Shown one piece after another: positions 27,216 to 36,123 of a stretch of DNA of 64,000 nucleotides. Position 1 is the stretch's first letter; each line of letters begins with the position of its first letter. Below the pieces are notes generated by a model. The model saw only the letters and a program-made list of their open reading frames with translations. It was not told the DNA's origin and ran no database searches. Made by a program: the position numbers and the translations under genes. Origin of the DNA: Gammaproteobacteria bacterium (lineage in GTDB: Bacteria; Pseudomonadota; Gammaproteobacteria; Pseudomonadales; Pseudohongiellaceae); NCBI GenBank assembly GCA_012960305.1, contig DUBM01000021.1, forward strand, positions 121,338 to 185,337. Reading direction: 5' to 3'.

Positions 27216-28216
27216 TAGCGAAGAGCAAAGTGAGAGTTCTCGGTTTTTTTCTAACGGTTTTGATGGTGAACACCTGTTTGGCTCAGTTAGAAGGTGAATG
27301 GTACCTGACGATAAATCATGTTGCAGAACGTTTGGGAGTGATTAGCTTCGAGCGAAGGGAAGGCGAACTACGTGCCTTCGTGGACGGTGGGCCAGCCGAT
27401 TTCGATATGGAAGGCAACCGGCTAGAAATGGATGTTGATTACCGTAATGGCGGCGGGCGACTCCTCAGCCGTCATTTCACAGGCACCCTAAATGGTGACT
27501 CCTTGTCGGGAACACTGGTGGCTGAACATGACGACTCTACCGGTACTTGGCTGGCCGAACGATTTGTACCGGAAACCGCGTTGCCTGCAGCGCCCGTGGA
27601 TTTAAGTGGTATCTGGTCGCGAATTTCCGCTGGCATGGAAAAAGTGTTCCTGGACTACACCGACTCGGCTCAGGCTATAGTTGACGATTACAATTATCTG
27701 GATGATCCTGGTCTGCGTTGTAATTCCCCTGGCCTGGTACGGATTTCAGGCTGGCCTTATCCCATGGAAATCATACAGAACGACCGACAGGTGACTATTC
27801 TTTATGAAAGTTTCCGTGAAGTTCGGCGAATTTACATGGATGGCCGAGATATTCCCGAAGATTTTCCTGCTTCTGCCATGGGGTATTCCACTGGCCACTG
27901 GGAAGGCAGTACCCTAGTGGTCGAAACTTCTCTGCTGAAACCGAATTTTGTCGACCAGGCGGGACAACCCGTGTCGGGTAACGCCAAGATTAGAGAACGT
28001 ATAGTCCTTAGTGAAGACGGTCAAAACCTTCGCAGTCTGTTAACTCTTCATGACCCGGAAAATTACAAAATGCCCATCGTAAGATTCAGACAGTGGCGAA
28101 AGACCCCGGAAAGAACAATGATGGAATATGACTGCGATTCGTATCCCTTTTACCGTGGGCTGGAACTGGAAGGCAAACTGGGTGACTTCTTGGAGCGAGT
28201 GCGTCAGCGTCAATGA
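27212..28216 (+). CDS. Exported protein with lipocalin-like N-terminus, related to the 42086-43096 product
   Basis: 334 aa from a TTG that overlaps the upstream TGA (TTGA) and is preceded by GGGGGAAGA; the resulting signal peptide (MIAKSKVRVLGFFLTVLMVN, cleavage LAQ) supports this start. Residues about 26-115 look like a beta-rich lipocalin-type domain (LEGEWYLTINH, GTLNGDSLSGTLV). The C-terminal part shares with the 336-aa product at 42086-43096 the pattern C-x-x-x-G/x, P-x-x-I-x-Q, I-x-Y-(E/N), R-x-I-(Y/K)-(M/I)-D/TD and S-(T/I)-GHWEG-(S/N)-TLVVET. This C-terminal domain commonly accompanies DUF6152 proteins, and here the two are coupled. Function unknown. Confidence 0.75.
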   Translation: MIAKSKVRVLGFFLTVLMVNTCLAQLEGEWYLTINHVAERLGVISFERREGELRAFVDGGPADFDMEGNRLEMDVDYRNGGGRLLSRHFTGTLNGDSLSGTLVAEHDDSTGTWLAERFVPETALPAAPVDLSGIWSRISAGMEKVFLDYTDSAQAIVDDYNYLDDPGLRCNSPGLVRISGWPYPMEIIQNDRQVTILYESFREVRRIYMDGRDIPEDFPASAMGYSTGHWEGSTLVVETSLLKPNFVDQAGQPVSGNAKIRERIVLSEDGQNLRSLLTLHDPENYKMPIVRFRQWRKTPERTMMEYDCDSYPFYRGLELEGKLGDFLERVRQRQ

Positions 28217-28348
28217 AGCTATCTGTTAACCACACTGCCTGTTTAGCTAGTCTGAGGTAATTCGATCCCTCGAATAAACAGCTCAAATTTTTCAGTGGTG
28301 AAGGTCTTGCCTTGGCCGATTGCCCTTTTTGAGTTCCGTCCCTGTGAT

Positions 28349-28771
28349 TCAGGGTTTGTATTCTCGTTGTTCTGCAGATTCCAGAATAGTGCGCAAAGCC
28401 GGGATGTCGGCAGAGTCTGGTTGGTTGTTCGGTAGCGAACGGATGTAGGCGAAGATATCGTTCACTCCTTCATCACTGAGTGCGTTGGCCGGGTAGTTGG
28501 GCATGCTAGTGGAAGGAAGCACAGGCGCAACATCAGCCCGGGCGCGCAAAAAGGCACGGAAGATTTCTTCGTTCACCAGCCAGGGACTGCCTGTGTTGTT
28601 AAGATCCACGCGGCCATAACCGGAATAACCATGACACGCATAGCAGCCGTGGTCGTAATAGAGTTGCGCGCCCGCGTTGGCATCGCTAATTACTGGCTCC
28701 TGTTGTGCAGTAGCCGCAGGCGCAGTAAATCCGATAAGCAACCCTGTTACGCTGATTACTAGAATTTTCAT
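28349..28771 (-). CDS. Exported monohaem cytochrome c
   Basis: 140 aa with signal peptide (cleavage near TAQQ). One haem-binding CXXCH in GCYACHGYSGYG and a likely distal Met ligand in TSMPNYPANALSDEGVNDIFAYI-type sequence (Met about 98) give a class I cytochrome c of about 12 kDa mature mass. It carries electrons in the periplasm. It starts 10 bp after the ThDP-enzyme stop with GGAGA upstream, so it is the second gene of that operon and probably its electron acceptor. Confidence 0.87.
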   Translation of the reverse strand: MKILVISVTGLLIGFTAPAATAQQEPVISDANAGAQLYYDHGCYACHGYSGYGRVDLNNTGSPWLVNEEIFRAFLRARADVAPVLPSTSMPNYPANALSDEGVNDIFAYIRSLPNNQPDSADIPALRTILESAEQREYKP

Positions 28772-28781
28772 CTGCTATCTC

Positions 28782-30734
28782 CTATCGCGGCTGCGTGACT
28801 ACATCGATCAGGTAAGGTTTGCCGTTTTTTACTGATCTCACTCCACGATCCAGTGCTGCGGTCAGCAGAGCCGGATTCTCGATGGGACCTTCGCTATCCA
28901 TACCATAAGCTTGGGCCATCTTGCTGTAGTCGATGAAGGGATCGCGCAGTACACAACCTATATGACCACGATCTGTGCCACGGCCCCGAACGCCGGCCAG
29001 GTACTGGAGGAACATGTATTCCTGGTGCCAAGCCCGGTTGTTATGCATGACGGTTAACATTGGTAGCTCGTGGTGCACTGCGGTCCAAAGTGCACCTGGG
29101 GAGTAATTAAGATCCCCATCAGGCTGCACGTTTACGACGAAGCGCCCGCGGCTCCGAGCAGCCAACGCCGCCCCAACACAGGCGCCTGGACCATAGCCCA
29201 TTCCCCCAGCGCCCTGGGTACCAAGAAAGCTATAGGGTTTGTTATGTTCCCAGAGCTCTCGGTGGTGGGCGCCAGAGAAGTTGCTGGGAGAAGCGAGACA
29301 CCAGTCTTCATTCATGATCAGTGGCCACAGTTCCGCATAGATGCGGGCAGTGCTGACGGGACTGAGGTCCCAGCCTTTTTTCTTCTCTTCCACAGCTACT
29401 CTCAGCGCAGTGAGAAAAGTCTCTCGATTGGTGCGGGCATGCCGCGCTTTGCGCTGCTCAATCTCGCGCTGCTTTGCTGGGGTTATCAAGCGGCTCAGTT
29501 CACCGATTATTAATGGAATACTGGCTTGGGCGTCCACCTTGAGCACGGTTCCTTGGGGCTGCCGTGGACTTCGATCCAGAGGAGTCGGTTCACTCCCTGG
29601 AGGAGCCGGGGCATAATCCTCTCGCAGGCTACCAAAACCAATGCCCATGACATCACGCTGAGCCGTTAGTGAATTTACTATAGGACGCTTAAGTGAAAGA
29701 TCGGAGGCGTCGGCTTCCAGTCCCAGTACATAATCATAATTGGACTCTGCACCAGGCCCACAAAGCGGATGACGCTGCGGAAAACCCATGGGCCCCCCGG
29801 TAGAAGTAGTAGAAGTGCTGGCTCCAATCAGCTCGGCCAGTTCTACTGCGGCCCCAATGCCCTTAGGCGTACGAAACATGCCGGTTTCGAGCCGTGGGTT
29901 TGAAGCATTGAGTAGTTTCTCTGCGATGTCCTTTGCTGTCGCAGTATCTACGCCTTCGATGACGGCAGGTCGGAATCGCGGTAGATCAAAATCCTGGGCT
30001 TCTTCTTTCTGAAGTTCTATGTCGATGACCACCATGGCGGGGCCGGTGGGGGGGGTGACTGCCTGTCGGTAGGCTTCATGCAGGGTGTCGATACATTCGG
30101 ATAATGTTGTCGGTTGGGCATCCCACTTGGTGAAACTGCGGCACATGGCTGCCATGTCATCGGCGGTATGAGCCTGGATGAAACCAACATCGCGGCCTAC
30201 AATCAGCAACATCGGCGTGCCAGTATTGTAGGCTTGGAAGATGGACATTGATGCGTGCTGAATGCCAAGGGTGCCATGCAGCATGACTGCCATCGGTCTG
30301 CCTTCCGCCTTAGCGTAGCCATTTGCCATATCCACTGATGATTCTTCGTGCAGGGCAGTAATAAATTCGGGCATATGATTAGGTGGAGAACCATAGTTGG
30401 CGATGGATTCCTGGATGCCTTCAAAGCTTGAGCCATTGTTGGAGGCAACAAACTCAATTCCCATTTCCTTCAGTGCTTGCACCATTAAGTCCGAACCCGG
30501 GCGCACTACCCCGCGGCTATCCGGAGCAGGGAGCTCCACTAGGCCAGCATCGCGCTGCATCTGCTGGTAGGAGGGTGCGGTAAAAGATGCTCGGTAAGCC
30601 GATGGCTCCTGGGCTCTGGCAACGGGTGTAACTGCCAACGCAGCTGCGCCGGTGGCCGCCCCCTTAAGAAAGCCGCGTCGATCTACTGTGGTGGCAGAAG
30701 GATCCTTCGGTTGTTCAGGTTTTTTACTACTCAT
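28782..30734 (-). CDS. Tat-exported thiamine-diphosphate enzyme (acetolactate synthase / benzoylformate decarboxylase superfamily)
   Basis: 650 aa. A twin-arginine signal (DRRGFLKGAATGAAAL, cleavage near ARAQ) precedes a full ThDP-enzyme fold: the Pyr domain with the catalytic Glu in ALHEESSVDMANGYAKAEG (about residue 131), a central domain, and the PP domain with a GD(G)...NN motif (VQPDGDLNYSPGALW then VMHNNRAWHQE) that binds Mg-ThDP. Members of this superfamily decarboxylate or ligate 2-oxo acids, and nearly all are cytoplasmic. Tat export of a folded, cofactor-loaded ThDP enzyme together with a cytochrome c gene suggests an oxidising 2-oxo-acid or aldehyde reaction feeding electrons to the cytochrome. 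Substrate is inferred to be possibly aromatic from the neighbouring genes only. GAGGGGA precedes the ATG. Confidence 0.82.
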   Translation of the reverse strand: MSSKKPEQPKDPSATTVDRRGFLKGAATGAAALAVTPVARAQEPSAYRASFTAPSYQQMQRDAGLVELPAPDSRGVVRPGSDLMVQALKEMGIEFVASNNGSSFEGIQESIANYGSPPNHMPEFITALHEESSVDMANGYAKAEGRPMAVMLHGTLGIQHASMSIFQAYNTGTPMLLIVGRDVGFIQAHTADDMAAMCRSFTKWDAQPTTLSECIDTLHEAYRQAVTPPTGPAMVVIDIELQKEEAQDFDLPRFRPAVIEGVDTATAKDIAEKLLNASNPRLETGMFRTPKGIGAAVELAELIGASTSTTSTGGPMGFPQRHPLCGPGAESNYDYVLGLEADASDLSLKRPIVNSLTAQRDVMGIGFGSLREDYAPAPPGSEPTPLDRSPRQPQGTVLKVDAQASIPLIIGELSRLITPAKQREIEQRKARHARTNRETFLTALRVAVEEKKKGWDLSPVSTARIYAELWPLIMNEDWCLASPSNFSGAHHRELWEHNKPYSFLGTQGAGGMGYGPGACVGAALAARSRGRFVVNVQPDGDLNYSPGALWTAVHHELPMLTVMHNNRAWHQEYMFLQYLAGVRGRGTDRGHIGCVLRDPFIDYSKMAQAYGMDSEGPIENPALLTAALDRGVRSVKNGKPYLIDVVTQPR

Positions 30735-30884
30735 TTAGATCCCCTCGTTTAACGGTTGGATGGAATACTACCAGAGTGTTTTGTATTGTGCGGATTAGGC
30801 ACAAAAATCAATTAGCACATGTGCAAAGTCAAGCGCTATGACGCCCACTTGATTTGGCAATTTTCTTAAAGAGATTTACAAATA

Positions 30885-32057
30885 TTAAAAATTGAATCCA
30901 ACATAATTCTCAGCCAGTGCCACCGAAGCTGCTTTCGAATCACTTAAATAATATAACTCAGCTTGTTGCAGTCGACGCTGGAATTGATTGTCATCGGGGA
31001 ACTTATGCAGCAATGAAGTCATGTACCAAGAGAAGCGTTCTCCTCGCCAGACACGGCGTAAGCAATTCGCAGAATAAGAATTCAACAAATCATCGGATCC
31101 GTTTTGGTACCAGGCTGACAGAGCTTGGCCTAAAAAGCGGACATCGGAAATAGCGAGATTCATGCCCTTAGCGCCAGTTGGCGGTACAATATGAGCGGCA
31201 TCCCCGGCCAGAAAAAGACGACCGTGGCGCATCGTTTCGCAAACAAAACTGCGCATGGGTGTAATGCTTTTTTCGAGTATCTCGCCTTCCGTCAGTGCCC
31301 AGTCGGGCACTGTTTCGAGACGTGTGTGCAGTTCCTGCCAAATCCTGTCATTGGACCAGTCTTCAATAACATCATCTAGAGGACATTGGATGTAGTTTCG
31401 GGTAACCGTACGCGAACGCATACTGTGGAGGGCGAACCCGGTCGCACTGTTCGAGTAAATCAGCTCTTCCGAAGAAGGCGCTGCTTGCACCAGGACTCCT
31501 AACCATGCAAAGGGATAGGACTGATCGAAGCTGGAAATTACATCTTCTGGGATCGTTTTGCGACTAACGCCGTGGAAACCGTCGCAACCGATAATGAAAT
31601 CACAGTTGAGTTTGTGGTTTTCGCCAGCTAGTAAGTACTCAATGAATGGCTCTTCGCTCAGCTGATCGTGAATGCTTACCTTATCGACTTCGAAAGAAAT
31701 CTGGCCACCGGCGGTGAGCCTCGCAGCAATGATGTCTTTTACGACTTCCTGCTGGCCGTAAACGGTTATCCCTTTACCGTCCGTCAGTTCGTCGAAGTTT
31801 ATGCGATGAGAGCGGTTGCCAAAACGAATCTCGAAGCCGTGATGTTGCATGCCTTCCCTCTGCAACCGTTCGCCGAGCCCAACTTCGCTTAACAGGGTTA
31901 CTGAGGCTTGCTCAAGCACTCCCGCCCGCACGCGGCTTTCTACGTAGTCTTTGCTGTGTTTTTCCAGCACTACCGATTCAATGCCATGGAGATGCAGAAC
32001 ATGGGAGAGCAGCAGCCCGGCCGGGCCGGCGCCAATTATGCCAACTTGAGTCTGCAC
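30885..32057 (-). CDS. pobA: 4-hydroxybenzoate 3-monooxygenase
   Basis: FAD/NADPH flavoprotein that hydroxylates 4-hydroxybenzoate to protocatechuate, feeding the adjacent lig operon. I start at the GTG at 32057 (390 aa, Pseudomonas PobA is 394), because VQTQVGIIGAGPAGLLLSHV aligns with the family start; an ATG at about 32102 would add 15 unrelated residues. Motifs: FAD-binding GAGPAG (9-14), RAGVLEQ, the mid-sequence DG motif in IIGCDGFHG, and FLAGDAAHIVPPTGAKGMN near residue 290. The C-terminus is ordinary. It is transcribed away from ligK and is less GC-rich than the lig genes. The region upstream holds the shared divergent promoters. Confidence 0.93.
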   Translation of the reverse strand: MQTQVGIIGAGPAGLLLSHVLHLHGIESVVLEKHSKDYVESRVRAGVLEQASVTLLSEVGLGERLQREGMQHHGFEIRFGNRSHRINFDELTDGKGITVYGQQEVVKDIIAARLTAGGQISFEVDKVSIHDQLSEEPFIEYLLAGENHKLNCDFIIGCDGFHGVSRKTIPEDVISSFDQSYPFAWLGVLVQAAPSSEELIYSNSATGFALHSMRSRTVTRNYIQCPLDDVIEDWSNDRIWQELHTRLETVPDWALTEGEILEKSITPMRSFVCETMRHGRLFLAGDAAHIVPPTGAKGMNLAISDVRFLGQALSAWYQNGSDDLLNSYSANCLRRVWRGERFSWYMTSLLHKFPDDNQFQRRLQQAELYYLSDSKAASVALAENYVGFNF

Positions 32058-32420
32058 TATTCTGGATATCTTCTTATTGTTTAAAGGGATTACCCCCGGC
32101 ATTGCCGCGGAATTAGCTGTCTTGTTGCTACAAAGCCTGATTATGGCAACACTAATGACTTTTTTACACAGTGAAAGTGATATCTCTCTACTCTCTGATC
32201 CGAGAAAACAGTAAATCTGTTGCGACGACTGTGTCACAAGTCCCGGACGATAGATTTGCTGATGCGCCGACGATTGGGCGGAATCGTGTCATACTCTGGT
32301 TAGAAGGGATTTAGATGATTGTTTGTTGGTCGCCGAAATGCCTAATTTCTATCTATCTGGTAAGCTTGCAGAACCCACGATGTAGCAAGCAGAACTATGA
32401 AGAGGCGGGCAGATAAGCGA
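32058..32420. promoter_or_regulatory. Divergent control region between pobA and the lig operon
   Basis: About 340-360 bp between the two divergent transcripts. It must carry both promoters and any effector-binding sites. I see no convincing -35/-10 pair or large inverted repeat, and no LysR, IclR or MarR regulator gene is linked in the window. The region changes from AT-leaning (left) to GC-richer (right). Confidence 0.45.
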
Positions 32421-33110
32421 ATGCCGTTAGTAGTAACTAAGATTGATCGATCGGCGCAGCAATTCGCCGATACTCTCGCGAATTATGGTGTTGCTACGGT
32501 ACACGAAGCGCAAGGTCGCAAGGGCCTGCTCGATGCAAAGCTAAGGCCGATCTATCGACCCGCATCGATTGCGGGAACAGCAATCACCTGCGAGGTTGCT
32601 CCCGGCGACAACTGGATGATTCACGTTGCTGTCGAGCAATGCCAGGCAGGTGATGTGCTCGTCGTGTCTCCGACGAGCCCGTGCGAAGACGGCTACTTTG
32701 GGGACCTGTTGGCAACGTCCCTGAAGGCCCAAGGCGTCAGGGGACTGGTCATCGATGCTGGAGTTCGGGATGTAGCGGCTCTAACCGAGATGCGGTTTCC
32801 GGTCTGGTCGGCGGCGATATGTGCTCAGGGTACTGTCAAAGAGACAGTTGCTAATGTGAATACAAGTATTATCTGCGCTAAACAGCGAATTGCTCCCGGC
32901 GACCTCGTTGTTGCTGACGACGACGGCGTGGTCATCGTCCGCAAAGAAGAAGCTGAAACTGTTTTCGAAAAGGCCAGGCAACGGGTGGCCAACGAGGAAG
33001 AGAAGCGCACGCGATTTGAAGCCGGTGATCTGGGCCTCGACATATATGGAATGCGTGAGCGACTGGCCGAAAAGGGCCTGCGCTACGTAGAGTCCGAGCC
33101 AGACGATTGA
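32421..33110 (+). CDS. ligK: 4-carboxy-4-hydroxy-2-oxoadipate aldolase / oxaloacetate decarboxylase
   Basis: Last step of protocatechuate 4,5-cleavage: splits 4-carboxy-4-hydroxy-2-oxoadipate into pyruvate and oxaloacetate, and usually also decarboxylates oxaloacetate. It belongs to the RraA-like class II aldolase fold. Start at the ATG at 32421 (229 aa) fits family length; an ATG at 32397 adds 8 residues. Motifs: [35 protein letters not shown], and DAGVRD with the active Arg116-Asp117, which bind pyruvate and the divalent metal; then DDDGVVIV. First gene of the seven-gene lig operon; 3 bp to the next gene. GC-rich. Confidence 0.9.
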   Translation: MPLVVTKIDRSAQQFADTLANYGVATVHEAQGRKGLLDAKLRPIYRPASIAGTAITCEVAPGDNWMIHVAVEQCQAGDVLVVSPTSPCEDGYFGDLLATSLKAQGVRGLVIDAGVRDVAALTEMRFPVWSAAICAQGTVKETVANVNTSIICAKQRIAPGDLVVADDDGVVIVRKEEAETVFEKARQRVANEEEKRTRFEAGDLGLDIYGMRERLAEKGLRYVESEPDD

Positions 33111-33113
33111 TCG

Positions 33114-34193
33114 ATGCAGATCGCTATTCCTACAACTGTCATGCGCGGTGGCACGTCCAAGGGTCTTTACTTCCTTTGCGATGACCTGCCAAGGGACCTG
33201 AAGCAGCGGGACCGCGTATTGCTCGCCGCAATGGGTTCCCCAGACGCCCGGCAGATTAATGGCATGGGTGGGGCACACCCACTGACGAGCAAGGTCGCAA
33301 TCATATCACCGTCAGATGACGATGCTGCGGACATCGACTACCTGTTCCTGCAGGTTGTCGTCGGTAAGGTGCAAGTCAGCGACAGTCAAAACTGTGGAAA
33401 CATCCTCGCTGGCGTAGGACCGTTTGCGGTCGAACGAGGACTGGTTGAAGCACAAGATGGTGTAACAACCGTACGAATCCGCATGCTCAATTCGGGTGGC
33501 ATTGCCGTCGCCCAGATTAACACACCGAGTGGCCAGGTGACTTACGCGGGCGACGCGAGCATTGACGGCGTGCCTGGGACCGCGGCGCCGATCATGATCG
33601 ACTTTGCGGATGTCGCCGGTACTAACTGCGGTGCGCTCTTGCCAACGGGAAATGTTGCAGACGAAGTTGATGGCGTAGAGGTAACGGCTATCGACAACGG
33701 CATGCCGGTCGTGATGCTGCGGGCACGAGACCTCGGAAAGACCGGCTATGAATCACCAGGAGAGCTGGAGGCGGATGCCGAGCTAAAGTCTCGCGTTGAA
33801 TCGATCCGCTTGCAGGCCGGACCGATGATGAACCTGGGCGATGTCGCGGACAAGACCGTGCCCAAGATAAGCCTTATCGCGCCGGCACAGTACGGTGGCA
33901 TCATTTCCACGCGGACCTTCATCCCGCACCGAGTACACCAGGCGATCGGCGTCCTTGGTGCAGCCAGCGTAGCGGCAGGGTGCTGTATCCCGGGCAGTGT
34001 CGCCGATGGGGTTACGACCATCGTCGATGGCGGGCGGCTCGAGGTGGAGCATCCGTCGGGACGATTCACTGTCGATATAGACATCGCACAAGAGCGCGGG
34101 GGTTTCCACGTGACTCGCTCCGCACTACTGCGCACGGCACGCAAACTCATGGACGGCAACGTCTACGTGTCGGAAGAGTTGACGACATGCTGA
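33114..34193 (+). CDS. galD: 4-oxalomesaconate tautomerase (PrpF family)
   Basis: 359 aa PrpF-like isomerase. It interconverts the keto/enol or allylic forms of 4-oxalomesaconate so that the hydratase LigJ can act (GalD in Pseudomonas, LigU in Sphingobium). Motifs: TVMRGGTSKGLYF at the N-terminus, NGMGGAHPLTSKVAI, SQNCGNILAGVGPFA with the family Cys, and MNLGDVADKTVPK. There are two Cys in GCCIPGS. Translation is coupled to ligJ, whose ATG overlaps the stop (ATGCTGA, 7 bp shared). The choice between galD and ligU names is by homology only. Confidence 0.9.
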   Translation: MQIAIPTTVMRGGTSKGLYFLCDDLPRDLKQRDRVLLAAMGSPDARQINGMGGAHPLTSKVAIISPSDDDAADIDYLFLQVVVGKVQVSDSQNCGNILAGVGPFAVERGLVEAQDGVTTVRIRMLNSGGIAVAQINTPSGQVTYAGDASIDGVPGTAAPIMIDFADVAGTNCGALLPTGNVADEVDGVEVTAIDNGMPVVMLRARDLGKTGYESPGELEADAELKSRVESIRLQAGPMMNLGDVADKTVPKISLIAPAQYGGIISTRTFIPHRVHQAIGVLGAASVAAGCCIPGSVADGVTTIVDGGRLEVEHPSGRFTVDIDIAQERGGFHVTRSALLRTARKLMDGNVYVSEELTTC

Positions 34194-35212
34194 TCATCGA
34201 CTGTCACGGTCACTACACAACAACCCCGGACGGGCACCAGGCGTTTCGCAAGGAGCAGCTCGCAAGGCTCGAAGACCCGTCATTGCCGCTACCTGCCCCG
34301 GCTGACATCAGTGATGACGAGATTCGCGAAAGCGTCGAGAAGAACCAGCTCAAATTACTCAAGGAACGTGGCGCCGATCTGACAATCTTCTCACCGCGCG
34401 CATCAGCCATGGCGCATCACATAGGTGATCCAGATACCGCGATGGACTGGGCTCGGGCGAACAATGATCTGATCAAACGCGTTGTCGAACTTTACCCTAT
34501 GAACTTCGTCGGTGGCGCACAACTGCCGCAGGTGGCCGGCGAGTCGCTGGAAGGGCCAATTGAAGAACTGGAGCGCGCCGTTAACGAACTCGGCTTCGTC
34601 GGCTGTAACCTGACACCCGATCCATCAGGTGGCCACTGGACGTCGCCGCCATTGACGGACCGTTACTGGTACCCCATTTACGAGAAGCTCGTCGAACTCG
34701 ACGTTCCCGCGATGATCCATGTGTCGGCGAGCTGCAACCCTTGCTTCCATGCAACCGGTGCACATTACATCAATGCCGACACGACGGCCTTCATGCAACT
34801 CGTTCAGGGTGACCTGTTCGCAGACTTCCCGGACCTGAGATTGATCATTCCGCATGGGGGTGGTGCGGTTCCTTACCACTGGGGCCGTTACCGCGGGCTG
34901 GCAGACATGCTGAAGCAACCCGACCTGTCAGGGCACGTCATGAAGAACGTGTTCTTTGATACTTGCGTGTATCATCAGCCGGGCATCAACCTGTTATTCG
35001 AGGTCATTGACATCGACAATGTACTGTTTGCGTCGGAGATGGTCGGCGCAGTGCGTGGCATCGATCCGCAGACTGGCCAATACTTTGATGACACCAAGCG
35101 TTACGTCGATCACCTCGACCTCAGCGATGAAGACCAGCACAAGGTATTCGAACTCAACGCGCGGCGCATCTATCCGCGACTCGACGCACACCTTGAGGCA
35201 CAAGGCCGATGA
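34187..35212 (+). CDS. ligJ: 4-oxalomesaconate hydratase (amidohydrolase type)
   Basis: 341 aa from the ATG at 34187; the frame is open further upstream inside galD but MLIIDCHGHYTT is the family start. It adds water to 4-oxalomesaconate to form 4-carboxy-4-hydroxy-2-oxoadipate. It is the amidohydrolase-fold LigJ, not the unrelated PIG-L-like GalB of Pseudomonas putida. Metal ligands: His7 and His9 in CHGHY, then His in PAMIHVSASCNPC, IIPHGGGAVPYHWGRYRG and FDTCVYH. It overlaps the downstream ligI start by 4 bp (ATGA). Confidence 0.9.
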   Translation: MLIIDCHGHYTTTPDGHQAFRKEQLARLEDPSLPLPAPADISDDEIRESVEKNQLKLLKERGADLTIFSPRASAMAHHIGDPDTAMDWARANNDLIKRVVELYPMNFVGGAQLPQVAGESLEGPIEELERAVNELGFVGCNLTPDPSGGHWTSPPLTDRYWYPIYEKLVELDVPAMIHVSASCNPCFHATGAHYINADTTAFMQLVQGDLFADFPDLRLIIPHGGGAVPYHWGRYRGLADMLKQPDLSGHVMKNVFFDTCVYHQPGINLLFEVIDIDNVLFASEMVGAVRGIDPQTGQYFDDTKRYVDHLDLSDEDQHKVFELNARRIYPRLDAHLEAQGR

Positions 35213-36123
35213 GCGAGGCTACTTTCCAGATGGACAACGGTTGGTTCGAGTTCCACTCGAACCCGTCAGTGCCCGATTTTAAGGTGCCGGCCGGCGCCAT
35301 CGATGCGCATTGTCACGTGTTCGGACCAGGCGACGTATTCCCGTATGCGCCAACCCGCAAATACACCCCGTGCGATGCATCGAAGGACCAGTTATTCGCT
35401 TTGCGGGACCACCTCGGGTTCGAGCGCAGCGTCATCGTGCAGGCAACCTGCCACGGCGCGGATAATCGCGCACTCGTGGATGCGATCGCACATTCGGATG
35501 GCAAGGCTCGCGGTATCGCAACCGTGTCAGCCGCCATTAGTGACGATGAACTGCTTGAGCTTGATTCCGCAGGGGTTCGTGGCGTGCGATTCAGCTTTGT
35601 CAAACGACTCGTTGACGTGCTACCACACGATACTCTTACCGAAGTCGCTGAACGTATCCAGCCACTCGGGTGGCATCTGGTCATCTACGTTGAGTCGCAG
35701 GACCTTCCCGATTTGTCCGAATTCTTCGCGTCGCTGCCGGGCACGATGGTGTTCGATCACATGGCTCGCCCGGACGTCATGCAGGCTATCAACGGTAAGG
35801 GGTTCGATCAGTTCATGCGGCTGCTGACTGATAACGAGAATATGTGGACGAAGGTCAGCTGCCCGGATCGGCTGACCCTGGCCGGACCGCCCAGGTACGA
35901 CGATGTTGTTCCGTTCGCGAAACGCGTCGTCGAAATATTCCCCGATCGCACACTGTGGGGTACCGATTGGCCACACCCGAACATGACCTCGCACATGCCC
36001 GACGACGGCAAGCTTGTGGATTTCATACCCAGGATTGCTGTGAGCGACGAGTTGCAACGTAAATTGCTGGTCGACAATCCGATGCGACTCTACTGGCCCG
36101 AGGAGTTCAATAATGGCCCTTGA
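35209..36123 (+). CDS. ligI: 2-pyrone-4,6-dicarboxylate lactonase
   Basis: 304 aa amidohydrolase-superfamily enzyme that hydrolyses 2-pyrone-4,6-dicarboxylate (made by LigC) to 4-oxalomesaconate without needing a metal. Motifs: DAHCHVFGPGDVFPYAP (His34, His36), VIVQATCHGADN, VFDHMARPD, KVSCPDR and LWGTDWPHPN with the catalytic Asp253, then LLVDNPMRLYW. These agree with LigI, where the second-shell His and the final Asp act in catalysis. The ATG overlaps the ligJ stop; ligA begins inside the last 11 bp. Confidence 0.93.
   Translation: MSEATFQMDNGWFEFHSNPSVPDFKVPAGAIDAHCHVFGPGDVFPYAPTRKYTPCDASKDQLFALRDHLGFERSVIVQATCHGADNRALVDAIAHSDGKARGIATVSAAISDDELLELDSAGVRGVRFSFVKRLVDVLPHDTLTEVAERIQPLGWHLVIYVESQDLPDLSEFFASLPGTMVFDHMARPDVMQAINGKGFDQFMRLLTDNENMWTKVSCPDRLTLAGPPRYDDVVPFAKRVVEIFPDRTLWGTDWPHPNMTSHMPDDGKLVDFIPRIAVSDELQRKLLVDNPMRLYWPEEFNNGP

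Noticed and set aside
29070..29616. Plus-strand ORFs inside the ThDP enzyme gene
   Set aside because: They are frame shadows of the minus-strand CDS, which has full conserved motifs.
33746..34159. 137-codon minus-strand ORF in galD
   Set aside because: High GC opens spurious frames; the plus strand has PrpF-family motifs throughout.
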